Source: Rhodovastum sp963804495 (GTDB lineage Bacteria; Pseudomonadota; Alphaproteobacteria; Acetobacterales; Acetobacteraceae). Taken from it: a stretch of 64,000 nucleotides of DNA. Below are positions 43,944-52,742 of the stretch, piece after piece. Numbering within the stretch: position 1 is the stretch's first letter; every line of letters starts with the position of its first letter. Made by a program: the position numbers and the translations under genes. The notes below the pieces were generated by a model that ran no database searches, was not told the DNA's origin, and was given only the letters and a program-made list of their open reading frames with translations. Where the stretch lies: positions 667,347 through 731,346 of the forward strand of contig CAWDQN010000003.1 of the NCBI GenBank assembly GCA_963804495.1, read 5' to 3'.

Positions 43944-45215
43944 TCAGTCCCCGCTGACCCGCAGCAGCCGGTGGTGCTTGCGGCCGGACGAGACTTTGAC
44001 CCCTCCTCGCAGGGCCGCTCCAGTGATGAGTTGGCCCTCATCGGTCACCGGCTCGTCGTCCAGCCGCGCACCGCCGCCGCGCACGAGGCGGCGCGCCTCG
44101 GCATTGCTGGCCGCGAGACCCGCGAGGACGAACAGGCGGAAAGCCGGAAGGCCGTCGCCCACCTCCTCGATTGGGATGGTCACGGTCGGCAGGCCCGTCG
44201 GCGTGCCTGTCGCGGTCGCCATCGCCGCAGCGGTGCCGGAGAGAGCGTGGCGTGCTGCCTCGGCGGCGTTTTCCGCCTCCTCCCGTCCGTGGAGCATGGC
44301 TGTCGCTTCGGTCGCCAGGATCTTCTTCGCCTCGTTGATCTCCGCCCCGCCGAGTGCCTCCAGCCGGGCGATGTCGGCGAGTGGCAGGTCTGTGAACAGG
44401 CGCAGGAAGCGGCCCACGTCGCCGTCTTCGGTGTTGCGCCAGAACTGCCAGTAGTCGAAGGGCGGCTTCCGGTCGGCGGTGAGCCAGACCGCGCCCTGGG
44501 CGGTCTTGCCCATCTTGGCGCCGGAGGCGGTGGTGATCAGCGGCGTGGTCAGGCCGAACACGGCGCGCGCCTCGGTGCGGCGGACCAGATCGACGCCGGA
44601 GACGATGTTGCCCCACTGGTCCGATCCGCCCATCTGCAACAGCACGCCGTGGCGGCGGAACAGCTCGCGGAAATCATAGCTCTGCAGAATCATGTAGTTG
44701 AATTCGAGGAAGGTGAGCGGCTGCTCGCGGTCCAGCCGCAGGCGGACCGAATCGAAGGTGAGCATGCGGTTGACGGTGAAGTGCACGCCCACCTCGCGCA
44801 GCAGCGGGATGTAGCCGAGCGGTCCCAGCCAGTCGTTGTTGTTGGGCATGATGGCGTCGGTGGGGCCGTCGCCGAAGGACAAGAATGGCGTGAAACACCG
44901 GCGGATGCCCGCCATATTCGCCGCGATCTGTTCGTCGGTGAGAAGCTGGCGGGTTTCGTCCTTGCCCGACGGATCGCCGATGCGGGTTGTGCCGCCGCCC
45001 ATCAGTACCACCGGGCGGTGGCCGCAGCGCTGCAGCAGGCGCAGCAGCATGATCTGCACCAGGCTGCCGACGTGCAGGCTGTCGGCGGTGCAATCGAAGC
45101 CGATGTAGCCGGGCACGATCCCCGACGTCAGCGCGGCATGCAGGCCGTCGTTGTCGGTGCATTGGTGGACGAAGCCGCGGGTGGTGGCCTCGTGCAGGAA
45201 GTCGGCGCTGGGCAT
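43944..45215 (-). CDS. tyrS: Tyrosyl-tRNA synthetase
   Basis: A 423-aa class I aminoacyl-tRNA synthetase. The HIGH-like motif is DSLHVGSLVQ near residue 45, tyrosine binding is around QSYDF and QMGGSDQWGN near 190, and the KMSKS loop is the variant KMGKT near 235. The C-terminal S4 RNA-binding domain includes NAEARRLVRGGGARLDDE. The start at 45215 yields the normal length; an open extension to 45563 overlaps divergent anmK and is rejected. Confidence 0.93.
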   Translation of the reverse strand: MPSADFLHEATTRGFVHQCTDNDGLHAALTSGIVPGYIGFDCTADSLHVGSLVQIMLLRLLQRCGHRPVVLMGGGTTRIGDPSGKDETRQLLTDEQIAANMAGIRRCFTPFLSFGDGPTDAIMPNNNDWLGPLGYIPLLREVGVHFTVNRMLTFDSVRLRLDREQPLTFLEFNYMILQSYDFRELFRRHGVLLQMGGSDQWGNIVSGVDLVRRTEARAVFGLTTPLITTASGAKMGKTAQGAVWLTADRKPPFDYWQFWRNTEDGDVGRFLRLFTDLPLADIARLEALGGAEINEAKKILATEATAMLHGREEAENAAEAARHALSGTAAAMATATGTPTGLPTVTIPIEEVGDGLPAFRLFVLAGLAASNAEARRLVRGGGARLDDEPVTDEGQLITGAALRGGVKVSSGRKHHRLLRVSGD

Positions 45216-45270
45216 GATGGTCGGGTCCGGGCTGCTCGAGGGCCGAGGGGCTAGCACAGGAGGAAGACGG

Positions 45271-46350
45271 ATGGAAATGCTGCGGGCGATCGGGCTGATG
45301 AGCGGCACGTCGCTCGACGGGGTGGATGCGGCGTGGCTGGAAACCGATGGGGAGCGCATCGGACGGCTCGGCCCCTCGCTCACCCTGCCGTACGACCCGT
45401 CCTTGCGCGGCGATCTGCGGGCGCTGCTGGACCGGGCGCCGGGGCTTGGGCGGGACAATGCCGGGGTGGCTTCGGTGGCGGCACGGCTGACGGCGCGCCA
45501 TGTCGAGGCGGTGCGGGCGATCGGCCTGCCGGCCGACATCGTCGGGTTCCACGGGCAGACCATCTTGCACCGGCCGCGGCAGGGAAGGACCTGGCAGATC
45601 GGCGATGCGGCGCTGCTGGCGCGCGAAACCGGGATGCGGGTGGCCTGGGATTTCCGCAGCGCGGACGTGGCCGCCGGCGGCGAGGGCGCGCCGCTGGTGC
45701 CGGTCTATCATGCCGCGCTCGCGTCTCCCCTGCCCCGGCCGCTGGCGGTGCTGAACATCGGCGGGGTGGCGAATGTGACCTTTGTCGGCGCCGATGGCGC
45801 CCTGCTGGCGTGCGACACCGGGCCGGGCAACGGGCCGCTGGACGATTGGGCGCAGCGGCACGGCAACCAGGATTGCGATCGCGACGGGGTGCTGTCCGCC
45901 GGTGGGCGGGTGGATTTGGGCGTACTCGGGCGGTTGCTGGCCGATCCGTATTTTGCCCGTCCCGCGCCGAAGTCGCTGGACCGGCTGGATTTCGCCGCGG
46001 GGCTGGCGGCGAGCGGGCTGGAATTTCTGTCGCCCCAGGACGGGGCAGCCACGCTGGTGGCGTTCACGGCCGAGGCGGTGGCGCGGGCGCCGTTGCCGCA
46101 GGCACCGCGGCGCTGGCTGGTATGTGGCGGCGGAAGGTGCAACCCGAGCCTGATGGCGGCGCTACGGGATCGTCTCGGCGCGGTGGCGCCGGTGGAAGCG
46201 GCGGGGTGGGACGGCGACGCGCTGGAGGCGCAGTGTTTCGGCTTCCTGGCGGTACGGGTGCTGCGCGGTCTGCCTCTGAGTTTCCCGGGAACGACGGGCG
46301 TAGATGCTCCGTTGGGGGGCGGAAAAACTGTTGGGTTCCAAGCGCCTTAG
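45271..46350 (+). CDS. anmK: Anhydro-N-acetylmuramic acid kinase
   Basis: A 359-aa kinase that converts anhydro-MurNAc from peptidoglycan turnover to MurNAc-6-phosphate. The N-terminal IGLMSGTSLDGVDAAWLETD, the FHGQTILHRP loop near residue 93 and CDTGPGNGPLDDW near 180 are family signatures, with LVCGGGRCNPSLM near the end. AGGAGGAAGACGG precedes the ATG at 45271. It is divergent from tyrS and followed by a decayed repeat and a strong shared terminator. Confidence 0.92.
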   Translation: MEMLRAIGLMSGTSLDGVDAAWLETDGERIGRLGPSLTLPYDPSLRGDLRALLDRAPGLGRDNAGVASVAARLTARHVEAVRAIGLPADIVGFHGQTILHRPRQGRTWQIGDAALLARETGMRVAWDFRSADVAAGGEGAPLVPVYHAALASPLPRPLAVLNIGGVANVTFVGADGALLACDTGPGNGPLDDWAQRHGNQDCDRDGVLSAGGRVDLGVLGRLLADPYFARPAPKSLDRLDFAAGLAASGLEFLSPQDGAATLVAFTAEAVARAPLPQAPRRWLVCGGGRCNPSLMAALRDRLGAVAPVEAAGWDGDALEAQCFGFLAVRVLRGLPLSFPGTTGVDAPLGGGKTVGFQAP

Positions 46351-46435
46351 GCCCTTGGCGGGGTCCAGGGACGGCGTTGTCGCGCAAACGCATGCTGCGC
46401 GCGGAGGCCGGGTCCGGGGCAGCGCCGCGGCTGCC
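46326..46435. repeat. Intergenic repeat, copy E (inverted, decayed)
   Basis: Reads in opposite orientation: GGGTTCCAAGCGCC, CCCTTGGCGGGGTCCAGGG, and a further GGGTCCGGGGCAGCGCC half-unit. It overlaps the end of anmK, whose stop is at 46348-46350, so the last few codons come from the repeat. Confidence 0.75.
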
Positions 46436-46440
46436 GAAAA

Positions 46441-46478
46441 AGCGAAAGGCCCGGGAGGGAACTCCCGGGCCTTTCGCT
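46441..46478. terminator. Bidirectional intrinsic terminator
   Basis: A perfect 16-bp stem (AGCGAAAGGCCCGGGA with TCCCGGGCCTTTCGCT) and a 6-base loop GGGAAC. It is followed by TCTGTTTGTT on the plus strand and by a T-run on the minus strand. It serves convergent anmK and the alpha/beta hydrolase. Confidence 0.9.
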
Positions 46479-46498
46479 TCTGTTTGTTGTGAACGTGC

Positions 46499-47164
46499 TC
46501 AGTCAGCGGCGAGTGCCATGGAACGGCGGGCCATGGTCTTGCGCACGTAGTCCTCGACGTGTTCGGCGATGATATCGGCGTGGCTGGCGAACACGTGGTC
46601 GCCGCCGGCCAAGATCCGGTAATCCACCGACACGCCTTTTTGGGTGTTCAGCTTGTCCACCAGTTTCTTGACGGCGGGTTCGGGCACGAGTTCGTCCGTG
46701 TCGCCGTGCAGCATGAGGCCGCCACAGGGACAGGGGGCCAGGAAGCCGAAGTCGTAGTGGTTGGCGGGCGGTGCGATGCTGACCCAGCCGGAGATTTCCG
46801 GTCGGCGCATGAGCAGTTGCATGCCGATGAACGCGCCGAAGGAATAGCCGGCGATCCACAGCCCGCCCGAGTTGGGGTTGACCGCCTGCATCCAGTCGAG
46901 CGCCGCCGCGGCGTCGCCGATTTCGCCGATACCGCCGTCGTAGCGGCCCTGACTGCGACCGACACCGCGGAAGTTAAACCGCATCACCGAGAACCCCAGC
47001 CGCTGGAAGGACTGGTACATCGTGTAGGTGATACGGTTGTTCATGGTGCCGCCGTGCAGCGGATGCGGGTGCATCAGCAATGCCAGCGGGGCCCCGGCTT
47101 CCTTGGAGTGATGGTAGCGACCTTCCAACCGGCCGTCGGGGCCGGCGAACATGACCTCAGGCAT
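46499..47164 (-). CDS. Alpha/beta hydrolase
   Basis: A 221-aa serine hydrolase of the conserved YcjY/CC3002-like type. Seen: LLMHPHPLHGGTMNNRITYT near residue 30, FNFRGVGRSQG near 62, the nucleophile elbow G-Y-S-F-G near 103, and a late Asp-His pair in HGDTDELVP and GGDHVF. It lacks a signal peptide. The start at 47164 was preferred over 47194 because PEVMFAGPDGRLEG opens the family domain. The substrate is unknown. Confidence 0.82.
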   Translation of the reverse strand: MPEVMFAGPDGRLEGRYHHSKEAGAPLALLMHPHPLHGGTMNNRITYTMYQSFQRLGFSVMRFNFRGVGRSQGRYDGGIGEIGDAAAALDWMQAVNPNSGGLWIAGYSFGAFIGMQLLMRRPEISGWVSIAPPANHYDFGFLAPCPCGGLMLHGDTDELVPEPAVKKLVDKLNTQKGVSVDYRILAGGDHVFASHADIIAEHVEDYVRKTMARRSMALAAD

Positions 47165-47862
47165 GGTGTTCCGAAATCCGTTTCCTGTTCGCACCGGTCG
47201 GGACCGACCGGGCTGAGACCCTGACGAAGCGACCGGACGGAAGCTGCCGACCGTGCGAATGGACGTACCATGGCGATCGATCGACTGCCGATACCACGAC
47301 TCCTCCTCAATTAACGAAATCTGACATCATGGAGGCATGACGTTCACGAACATGCGTCCCCTGAATTAGGCATGCCCTTTGCTTGAAACCAGTCCTGCGC
47401 GGGACAAGCTGCGAATTCTTGACCCGAACCCTCAAGAAATGCTTGCCTGCCTCGCTCCCGGCTGAAATCCGGCGCCCCCTTGGACGCCTGGCCTTTCTGG
47501 CCAGAACCGCAGCTTGTAATTGACTGCCGACAAAAACGCACCCCTGTACTCGCGAACCGCCTACTCGCGAACCGCCCGCAACGCTCCGGGAAGGGGCGTG
47601 TCCCCGAAGCGGGGCGGACTATAGGTCGGGCGGCGGCGTTTTCATAACGGAAATGTCGCGCGGGGTTCATGTTTTTGTGGGAACCGGTCAAAACCTGCCG
47701 GGAGCGGCCGTCGGCGGCAAAAAGCGGATGATGTGCTCATTTGCTACCCGTGGTTGCATGCGCTGATCTGGCGCCGGAGACCATATACAATGCGGCGTGT
47801 TCATCTGTATTTGCCGGCGCGGCCGGGAGCGAACCAACCCGCCGCGGAGTTGGAGGAGGCAC
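47165..47862. other. 698-bp intergenic region before iscR
   Basis: No convincing gene. An open frame of 115 codons at 47344-47691 on the minus strand has Arg/Ser-rich composition and no ribosome site. Visible are a 15-bp direct repeat and an A/T-richer patch near 47745-47815 with TATACAAT at 47784-47791, a possible -10 for iscR with no well-spaced -35. Unknown regulatory RNA is possible. Confidence 0.5.
47547..47576. repeat. 15-bp direct repeat, two copies
   Basis: TACTCGCGAACCGCC occurs twice in tandem at 47547 and 47562, within the long gene-free stretch. Nothing else marks it. Confidence 0.85.
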
Positions 47863-48348
47863 ATGCAAGTTTCCACCCGCGCGCGCTATGCGGTCATGGC
47901 AATGGTCGAACTGGCCAGCCGCGAACACGGCGGCCAGGGCGATCCGGGGCCGGTCGCCGGCGCGGTGACGCTGGCGCAGATCGCCACCAGCCAGCAACTC
48001 AGCCTGTGTTACCTGGAGCAGTTGTTCGGCGGCCTGCGCCGGGCCGGGCTGGTGCGGTCGACACGCGGCCCTGGCGGCGGCTACCGGCTCGGGCGGGCGG
48101 CGGCGTCGATGGCGCTGGCCGAGATCGTGGATGCGGTGGAGGAGCCGATGCGCGCCACCCGCTGCGCCGGCGGCGTCGGCTGCATGCGCGCCGAGGATGG
48201 CGGACAGGTACAATGCCGTACGCATGATTTATGGGCCGAACTCGGACAACATATCCGGTTGTTCCTGTCCGGCATCACCCTTGCCGACGTGGTGGAGGGT
48301 CGGGTCGCCGGGCGGGCCAGCCGGCCTTCGGTGCTGGAGCGGGCATGA
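47863..48348 (+). CDS. iscR: Rrf2-family iron-sulfur regulator IscR
   Basis: A 161-aa winged-helix regulator. The N-terminal MQVSTRARYAVMAMVELASR and LEQLFGGLRRAGLVRSTRGP with GGGYRLGR are Rrf2 hallmarks. Three cysteines in RCAGGVGCMRAEDGGQVQC are the likely [2Fe-2S] ligands. GGAGGAGGC lies upstream of the ATG. The 4-bp overlap with the desulfurase gene places it at the head of the cluster, where it probably autoregulates in response to Fe-S status. Confidence 0.88.
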   Translation: MQVSTRARYAVMAMVELASREHGGQGDPGPVAGAVTLAQIATSQQLSLCYLEQLFGGLRRAGLVRSTRGPGGGYRLGRAAASMALAEIVDAVEEPMRATRCAGGVGCMRAEDGGQVQCRTHDLWAELGQHIRLFLSGITLADVVEGRVAGRASRPSVLERA

Positions 48349-49433
48349 CCTATCTCGATGCCAATGCCAGCGAGACGCTGCGGCCCGAGGCGCGCGCCGC
48401 GGTGCTGGCGGCGCTCGACCTCGGCGGCAATCCCGCCTCGGTGCATGCCGCCGGGCGGGCGGCGCGGTGCCTGCTCGAAGAGGCGCGGGAGACCATCGCT
48501 GCCCGGTTCGGGGCGCGGCCGGCCGATCTGGTGTTCACCTCCGGCGGCACCGAAGCCGACGCCCTGGCGGTGCACGCGCTGGGCGCCGGACGGCGGGTGA
48601 TCGTGGGCGCGACCGAACATGACGCCGTGCGGTGCGCCGCGCCGGGGGCCACAGTGCTGGCGGTGGATGGCGCGGGGCAGGCCGATCTTGCGGCGCTGCG
48701 GAGGCTGCTTGAAGGGGGCGGGCCGGCGCTGGTCTGCCTGATGCTGGCCAACAACGAAACCGGCACGTTGCAGCCGGTGGCCGAGGCGGCGCGCCTGTGC
48801 CGGGCGGCAGGGGCGTTGCTGCATGTGGACGCGGTGCAGGCGGCCGGCCGGATCGGCGTCGATTTCGCCGCCCTGGGGGCCCACAGCCTGGCGCTGTCGT
48901 CGCACAAGTTGGGTGGGCCGCAAGGCGCGGGAGCGCTGCTGCTGGCGCCGGCGCTGTCGACCGGGATCGCACCGCTGATCGCCGGCGGCGGCCAGGAACG
49001 CGGGCGGCGAGGCGGCACGCCGCCGCTGCCGGCGATCGCCGGGTTCGCCGCCGCCGTCCGGGCGGCGAACGGCGCCGTGGCCCTGGAATTGCTGCGCGAT
49101 GTCGCCGAGCAGGGCGCGATGGCGGTCGGCGCCATTGCCCTGGGCACCGCGGCGCCGCGCCTGCCGAACACTTGCTGCCTGGCGCTGCCGGGGGTGCGGG
49201 CCGAAACGCAGGTGATCGCTCTAGATCTGGCGGGCGTGCGGGTCTCCGCCGGGGCGGCTTGCAGTTCCGGCAAAGTCGCCCGCAGCCATGTGCTGGACGC
49301 CATGGGCGCCGGGGCGCTGGCGGGCGAGGCGATTCGGGTGTCGCTGCCCTGGTGCGCCGGGCGGGCGGATGTGGACGCATTCCTGACCGCGTATCGGGCG
49401 ATGGCGGCGCGGCTTTTTCGCCACGCGGCCTGA
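48345..49433 (+). CDS. Cysteine desulfurase, NifS-like (first copy)
   Basis: A 362-aa PLP enzyme that removes sulfur from cysteine. YLDANASETLRPEARAAVL opens the fold, the PLP lysine lies in LSSHKLGGPQGAG near residue 188, and the active-site loop is SAGAACSSGKVARSHVL near 308. It is more divergent than the next copy and overlaps iscR by 4 bp. Two adjacent desulfurase genes of different sequence are typical of some Acetobacteraceae isc/suf loci; division of labour is not known. Confidence 0.85.
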   Translation: MTYLDANASETLRPEARAAVLAALDLGGNPASVHAAGRAARCLLEEARETIAARFGARPADLVFTSGGTEADALAVHALGAGRRVIVGATEHDAVRCAAPGATVLAVDGAGQADLAALRRLLEGGGPALVCLMLANNETGTLQPVAEAARLCRAAGALLHVDAVQAAGRIGVDFAALGAHSLALSSHKLGGPQGAGALLLAPALSTGIAPLIAGGGQERGRRGGTPPLPAIAGFAAAVRAANGAVALELLRDVAEQGAMAVGAIALGTAAPRLPNTCCLALPGVRAETQVIALDLAGVRVSAGAACSSGKVARSHVLDAMGAGALAGEAIRVSLPWCAGRADVDAFLTAYRAMAARLFRHAA

Positions 49434-49448
49434 GCCTACACTTTTCTT

Positions 49449-50630
49449 ATGGCGCCGCTCCCGGACCACCCCGTCTACCTCGATAACCAGGCCACCACGC
49501 CCTGCGACCCGCGCGTGCTCGCCGCCATGCTGCCCTGGTTCACCGAACACTTCGGCAATCCGCACAGCGCCGAGCATGCCATGGGACGGCAGGCCGAGGC
49601 GGCGGTGGAACAGGCGCGCGCCCAAGTGGCGGAGCTGATCGGGGCGGACCCGCGCGAGGTGGTGTTCACCTCAGGCGCCACCGAAAGCAACAACATCGCC
49701 ATCAAGGGCGCCGCCCGCCACGCCGCCGCCAACGGCGATCCGCGCCGGCGGGTGGTGACGCTGGCGACCGAGCACAAATGCGTGCTGGAATCGGTCGCCG
49801 ACCTGCGGGCCGAAGGGTTCGAGCCGGTGTTCCTGCCAGTGCGGCCCGACGGGCTGCTCGACCCCGAGCTGCTCGCCCGCGCCCTGACGGTACCCACGTT
49901 GCTGGTCAGCGTGATGGCGGTGAACAATGAAATCGGCGTGGTGCAGGACCTGCCGGCGCTGGCCGCGCTGGCCCGGCGGCACGGGGCGCTGTTCCATACC
50001 GACGCGGCACAGGGGGTCGGCAAGATCACGCTCGATGTCGCGGCGATGGGCATCGATCTGCTGTCGGTCAGTGGCCATAAGGTCTATGGGCCGAAAGGTG
50101 TGGGCGCCCTGTATGTGCGCCGGCGGCCAAGGGTGCGGCTGGCGGCGCTGTTCTCCGGCGGCGGGCAGGAGCGCGGGTTGCGCGCCGGCACCCTGCCCTC
50201 CCCGTTGATCGTCGGGCTGGGCGAAGCCTGCCGCCTGGCGCAGGCGGAGAGGGTCGCCGAGGCAATGCGCCTGGCCGGGCTGCGCGACCTGCTGCTCGGC
50301 CGGCTGCGTGCGGCGCTGCCGGGGCTGGCGGTGAACGGCAGTATGCTGGCGCGCATTCCTGGCAATCTCAACCTGACGTTTCCCGCCGTGGCCGCGACCG
50401 AGCTGATGGCCGCAATGCCCGAGCTATGCGTCTCCACCGGCTCCGCCTGCTCCTCGGCCGCACTCGAGCCGTCCTATGTGCTGCGCGCATTGGGGCTGTC
50501 GGACAACGCCGCTTCACGTACCTTGCGGATCGGGATCGGACGCTTTACCTCCGCCGCCGATATCAGCGTCGCCGCGGACTCGCTGGCCCGCGCGCACGCG
50601 TCTCTGGCGCACGCACAGATCGAGGCCTGA
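49449..50630 (+). CDS. iscS: Cysteine desulfurase IscS (second copy)
   Basis: A 393-aa cysteine desulfurase. VYLDNQATTPCDPRVLAAML, TSGATESNNIAIKGAAR near residue 75, the PLP lysine in SVSGHKVYGPKG near 205, and the catalytic loop STGSACSSAALEPSYVL near 330 are as in IscS. It likely supplies persulfide to Fe-S assembly and to MnmA for tRNA thiolation. A 15-bp gap separates it from the first copy and 7 bp from fdx. Confidence 0.9.
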   Translation: MAPLPDHPVYLDNQATTPCDPRVLAAMLPWFTEHFGNPHSAEHAMGRQAEAAVEQARAQVAELIGADPREVVFTSGATESNNIAIKGAARHAAANGDPRRRVVTLATEHKCVLESVADLRAEGFEPVFLPVRPDGLLDPELLARALTVPTLLVSVMAVNNEIGVVQDLPALAALARRHGALFHTDAAQGVGKITLDVAAMGIDLLSVSGHKVYGPKGVGALYVRRRPRVRLAALFSGGGQERGLRAGTLPSPLIVGLGEACRLAQAERVAEAMRLAGLRDLLLGRLRAALPGLAVNGSMLARIPGNLNLTFPAVAATELMAAMPELCVSTGSACSSAALEPSYVLRALGLSDNAASRTLRIGIGRFTSAADISVAADSLARAHASLAHAQIEA

Positions 50631-50637
50631 CCGTTCC

Positions 50638-50970
50638 ATGCCCAAGATGATTTTCATCGAACGCGACGGCACGCGCCGCGAAATAGAGGCGCCGCTCGGA
50701 CTGTCGGTGCTGGAGATCGCACATAAATACGGCGTCGACATCGAGGGGGCCTGCGAAGGCTCGCTCGCCTGCTCGACCTGCCATGTGATCGTCGATCCGG
50801 CCTGGTTCGGCCGGCTGGCGAAACCGACCGAAGACGAGGAAGATATGCTCGATCTGGCGTTCGGACTGGAAAAAACGTCGCGGCTGGGATGCCAGATCGT
50901 GATGACCGACGCATTGGACGGGCTGGTGGTGCGGTTGCCAGCGGCGACGCGGAATATGTTGGGCTCGTAA
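50638..50970 (+). CDS. fdx: [2Fe-2S] ferredoxin, adrenodoxin type
   Basis: A 110-aa electron carrier. The cluster ligands are in GACEGSLACSTCHVIV (three Cys) and LGCQIVM (the fourth), as in ISC-type ferredoxin. PTEDEEDMLDLAFGL is the conserved acidic interaction helix. It follows iscS closely and probably delivers electrons for cluster assembly. No IscU, HscA or HscB gene is in view. Confidence 0.9.
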   Translation: MPKMIFIERDGTRREIEAPLGLSVLEIAHKYGVDIEGACEGSLACSTCHVIVDPAWFGRLAKPTEDEEDMLDLAFGLEKTSRLGCQIVMTDALDGLVVRLPAATRNMLGS

Positions 50971-50972
50971 GA

Positions 50973-51058
50973 AAGGCGCCGGAGCGCTGCCCCGGACCCC
51001 GCCAGAGGGGCTTAGCCCCCTGGACCCCCACCAGGGGCTGAGCCCCTGGACCTCTTGG
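50973..51058. repeat. Intergenic repeat, copy F
   Basis: Starts 2 bp after the fdx stop with AAGGCGCCGGAGCGCTGCCCCGGACCCCGCC, then GAGGGGCTTAGCCCCCTGG and CAGGGGCTGAGCCCCTGGACC, giving two further clear palindromes. It ends 10 bp before mnmA, so it separates the genes of one apparent transcription run. Confidence 0.85.
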
Positions 51059-51068
51059 AGCACAAGCG

Positions 51069-52145
51069 ATGCGTGTGCTGGTGGCTATGTCCGGCGGCGT
51101 GGACAGCAGCGCAGTCGCCGGGCTGCTGGCCGAGACCGGGCATGAGGTAATCGGGGTTACACTGCAGCTGTACGACCATGGTGCGGTGGCGGGCCGCAAA
51201 GGCGCCTGCTGCGCCGGGCAGGATATCCATGACGCGCGCCGGGTGGCCGACCACCTGGGCATTCCGCACTACGTCATCGATGCCGAAGCACGCTTCCGCA
51301 ACGCGGTGATCACCGAGTTTGCCGATGCCTATGCGCGCGGCGAAACCCCGGTGCCCTGCGTGCGCTGCAACCAGACGGTGAAGTTCACCGATCTGGTGGC
51401 GCTGGCCGACGATCTGGGGGCCGAACGCCTGGCCACCGGCCATTACGTGCGCCGGGTGGAGGGTCCGGAGGGCGCGGAGTTGCACCGCGCCGCCGACCCG
51501 ACGCGCGACCAAAGCTGGTTCCTGTTCGCGACCACGCGGGCCCAACTGACGCGCACGCTGTTCCCGCTCGGCGGCATGCCGGACAAAGCGACTGTGCGGG
51601 CAACGGCCGCGCGGCTGGGCCTGCCGGTGGCCAGCAAGCCGGACAGCCAGGACATCTGCTTCGTGCCGCAGGGCAGCTACACCGAGGTGGTGGCGAAACT
51701 GCGCCCGGACGCCACCGAACCGGGCGAGATCGTGACCACCTCCGGTGAGGTGGTAGGTCAGCACGCCGGCATCGCACGCTACACGGTGGGACAGGCAAAG
51801 CGACTAGGCACGGCGGCACAGGCCGGTCGGGTGGTGGTAGCGCTGGACGGCGCGCAGCGGCGCGTGGTGGTGGGGCCGGCAAGCGGCGGCACCCGTCTGG
51901 TCGCCTTGCGCGAGGTGAACTGGCTGACCGGGGCGCGCCCCTTGCGCTGCGCGGTCAAGCTGCGGGCACGCAACTCACTGCACGCCGCGGAGGTGGTGCC
52001 GACGGACCATGGCGCCGAGGTGCACCTTGATGCCCCTGCCCTTCCGGCACCAGGGCAGGCCTGCGTGTTCTACGACGGCACACGGGTGCTGGGAGGCGGT
52101 TTCATCAGGTCGTCATCACCGGCGGGAATGGGGAACGGAGTCTAA
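51069..52145 (+). CDS. mnmA: tRNA 2-thiouridylase MnmA
   Basis: A 358-aa enzyme that makes s2U34 in tRNA Lys, Glu and Gln. The PP-loop is LVAMSGGVDSSAVAGLL at the N-terminus, the first catalytic Cys is in PCVRCNQTVKF near residue 99, and the second is in QDICFVPQGSY near 197. The sulfur comes through IscS, encoded 500 bp upstream, so the neighbourhood makes functional sense. Length is normal. Confidence 0.93.
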   Translation: MRVLVAMSGGVDSSAVAGLLAETGHEVIGVTLQLYDHGAVAGRKGACCAGQDIHDARRVADHLGIPHYVIDAEARFRNAVITEFADAYARGETPVPCVRCNQTVKFTDLVALADDLGAERLATGHYVRRVEGPEGAELHRAADPTRDQSWFLFATTRAQLTRTLFPLGGMPDKATVRATAARLGLPVASKPDSQDICFVPQGSYTEVVAKLRPDATEPGEIVTTSGEVVGQHAGIARYTVGQAKRLGTAAQAGRVVVALDGAQRRVVVGPASGGTRLVALREVNWLTGARPLRCAVKLRARNSLHAAEVVPTDHGAEVHLDAPALPAPGQACVFYDGTRVLGGGFIRSSSPAGMGNGV

Positions 52146-52439
52146 CTTCCACGGGGCTTACGGGAAAGTCGCCGGCTCAGGGGTAGCGGTTTCGCCGGAA
52201 CGTTATTTGTTTTCTGATGGCATTGACTTGGCACGACGCGAACGGTTGCGCAAGCGACGTTCCGTTCAGAGACCAAGCCGACGCCTGTCAGGGTACCGGG
52301 TCAGCAGCGCGGCACGGTTTTGCTGGTGTCCCTTGGCGATCTGTTCGCCAGGGGTTCAGAATCGCTTTTGCCATCACTCCGATTCATGCCTGATCATATT
52401 GAGGTGCTTGCGTTTTTGACCTAGTCTGTGACTCGATTA
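52146..52439. other. Gene-free stretch between mnmA and tRNA-Ser
   Basis: I see no gene, repeat copy or clear hairpin in these 294 bases. GC content drops toward the tRNA (for example CTGATCATATTGAGGTGCTTG), where the tRNA promoter should lie. Confidence 0.5.
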
Positions 52440-52529
52440 GGACGGGTGGCCGAGCGGTTGAAGGCTCCAGTCTTGAAAACTGGCGTGGGCGCAAGCTCAC
52501 CGTGGGTTCGAATCCCACCCCGTCCGCCA
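52440..52529 (+). tRNA. tRNA-Ser (UGA)
   Basis: A 90-nt class II tRNA. The acceptor stem GGACGGG pairs with CCCGTCC, then G and an encoded CCA. The anticodon stem CCAGT/ACTGG holds loop CTTGAAA with anticodon TGA at 52474-52476. The long variable arm (GTGGGCGCAAGCTCAC) and T-arm GGGTTCGAATCCC are intact. It borders the accessory region and could be an integration target. Confidence 0.97.
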
Positions 52530-52742
52530 AGTACAGCTGCCAGCGCATTGGAAAAACGTGATATTTTTGAGTGGACAGATTCATTACCCCCAAACCTACC
52601 CCCAAGGTCGCGCTGGCTGGCACCCCTCCGGTTCAGCGTCATGGCACTCTGGCCGATCGATGTTTCGCAAGGTCCGATCCGACCTGCAAAGGCAGCATAG
52701 CTGCCGCATCTCCCCCTGCGGCGTCGGATACCCGAACGTGGA

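Noticed and set aside
47344..47691. 115-codon minus-strand frame
   Set aside because: No ribosome site, no recognisable family and no coding-like third-position pattern that I could argue for.
52384..52642. Small antisense frames crossing the tRNA (VGFEPTVSLRPRQFSR and GIRTHGELAPTPVFKTG)
   Set aside because: These are the well-known spurious translations of an antisense tRNA-Ser, commonly misannotated as proteins.
52530..52742. Integrase or att core next to tRNA-Ser
   Set aside because: No frame with integrase motifs and no repeat of the tRNA 3' end is visible in these 213 bases or elsewhere in the window.
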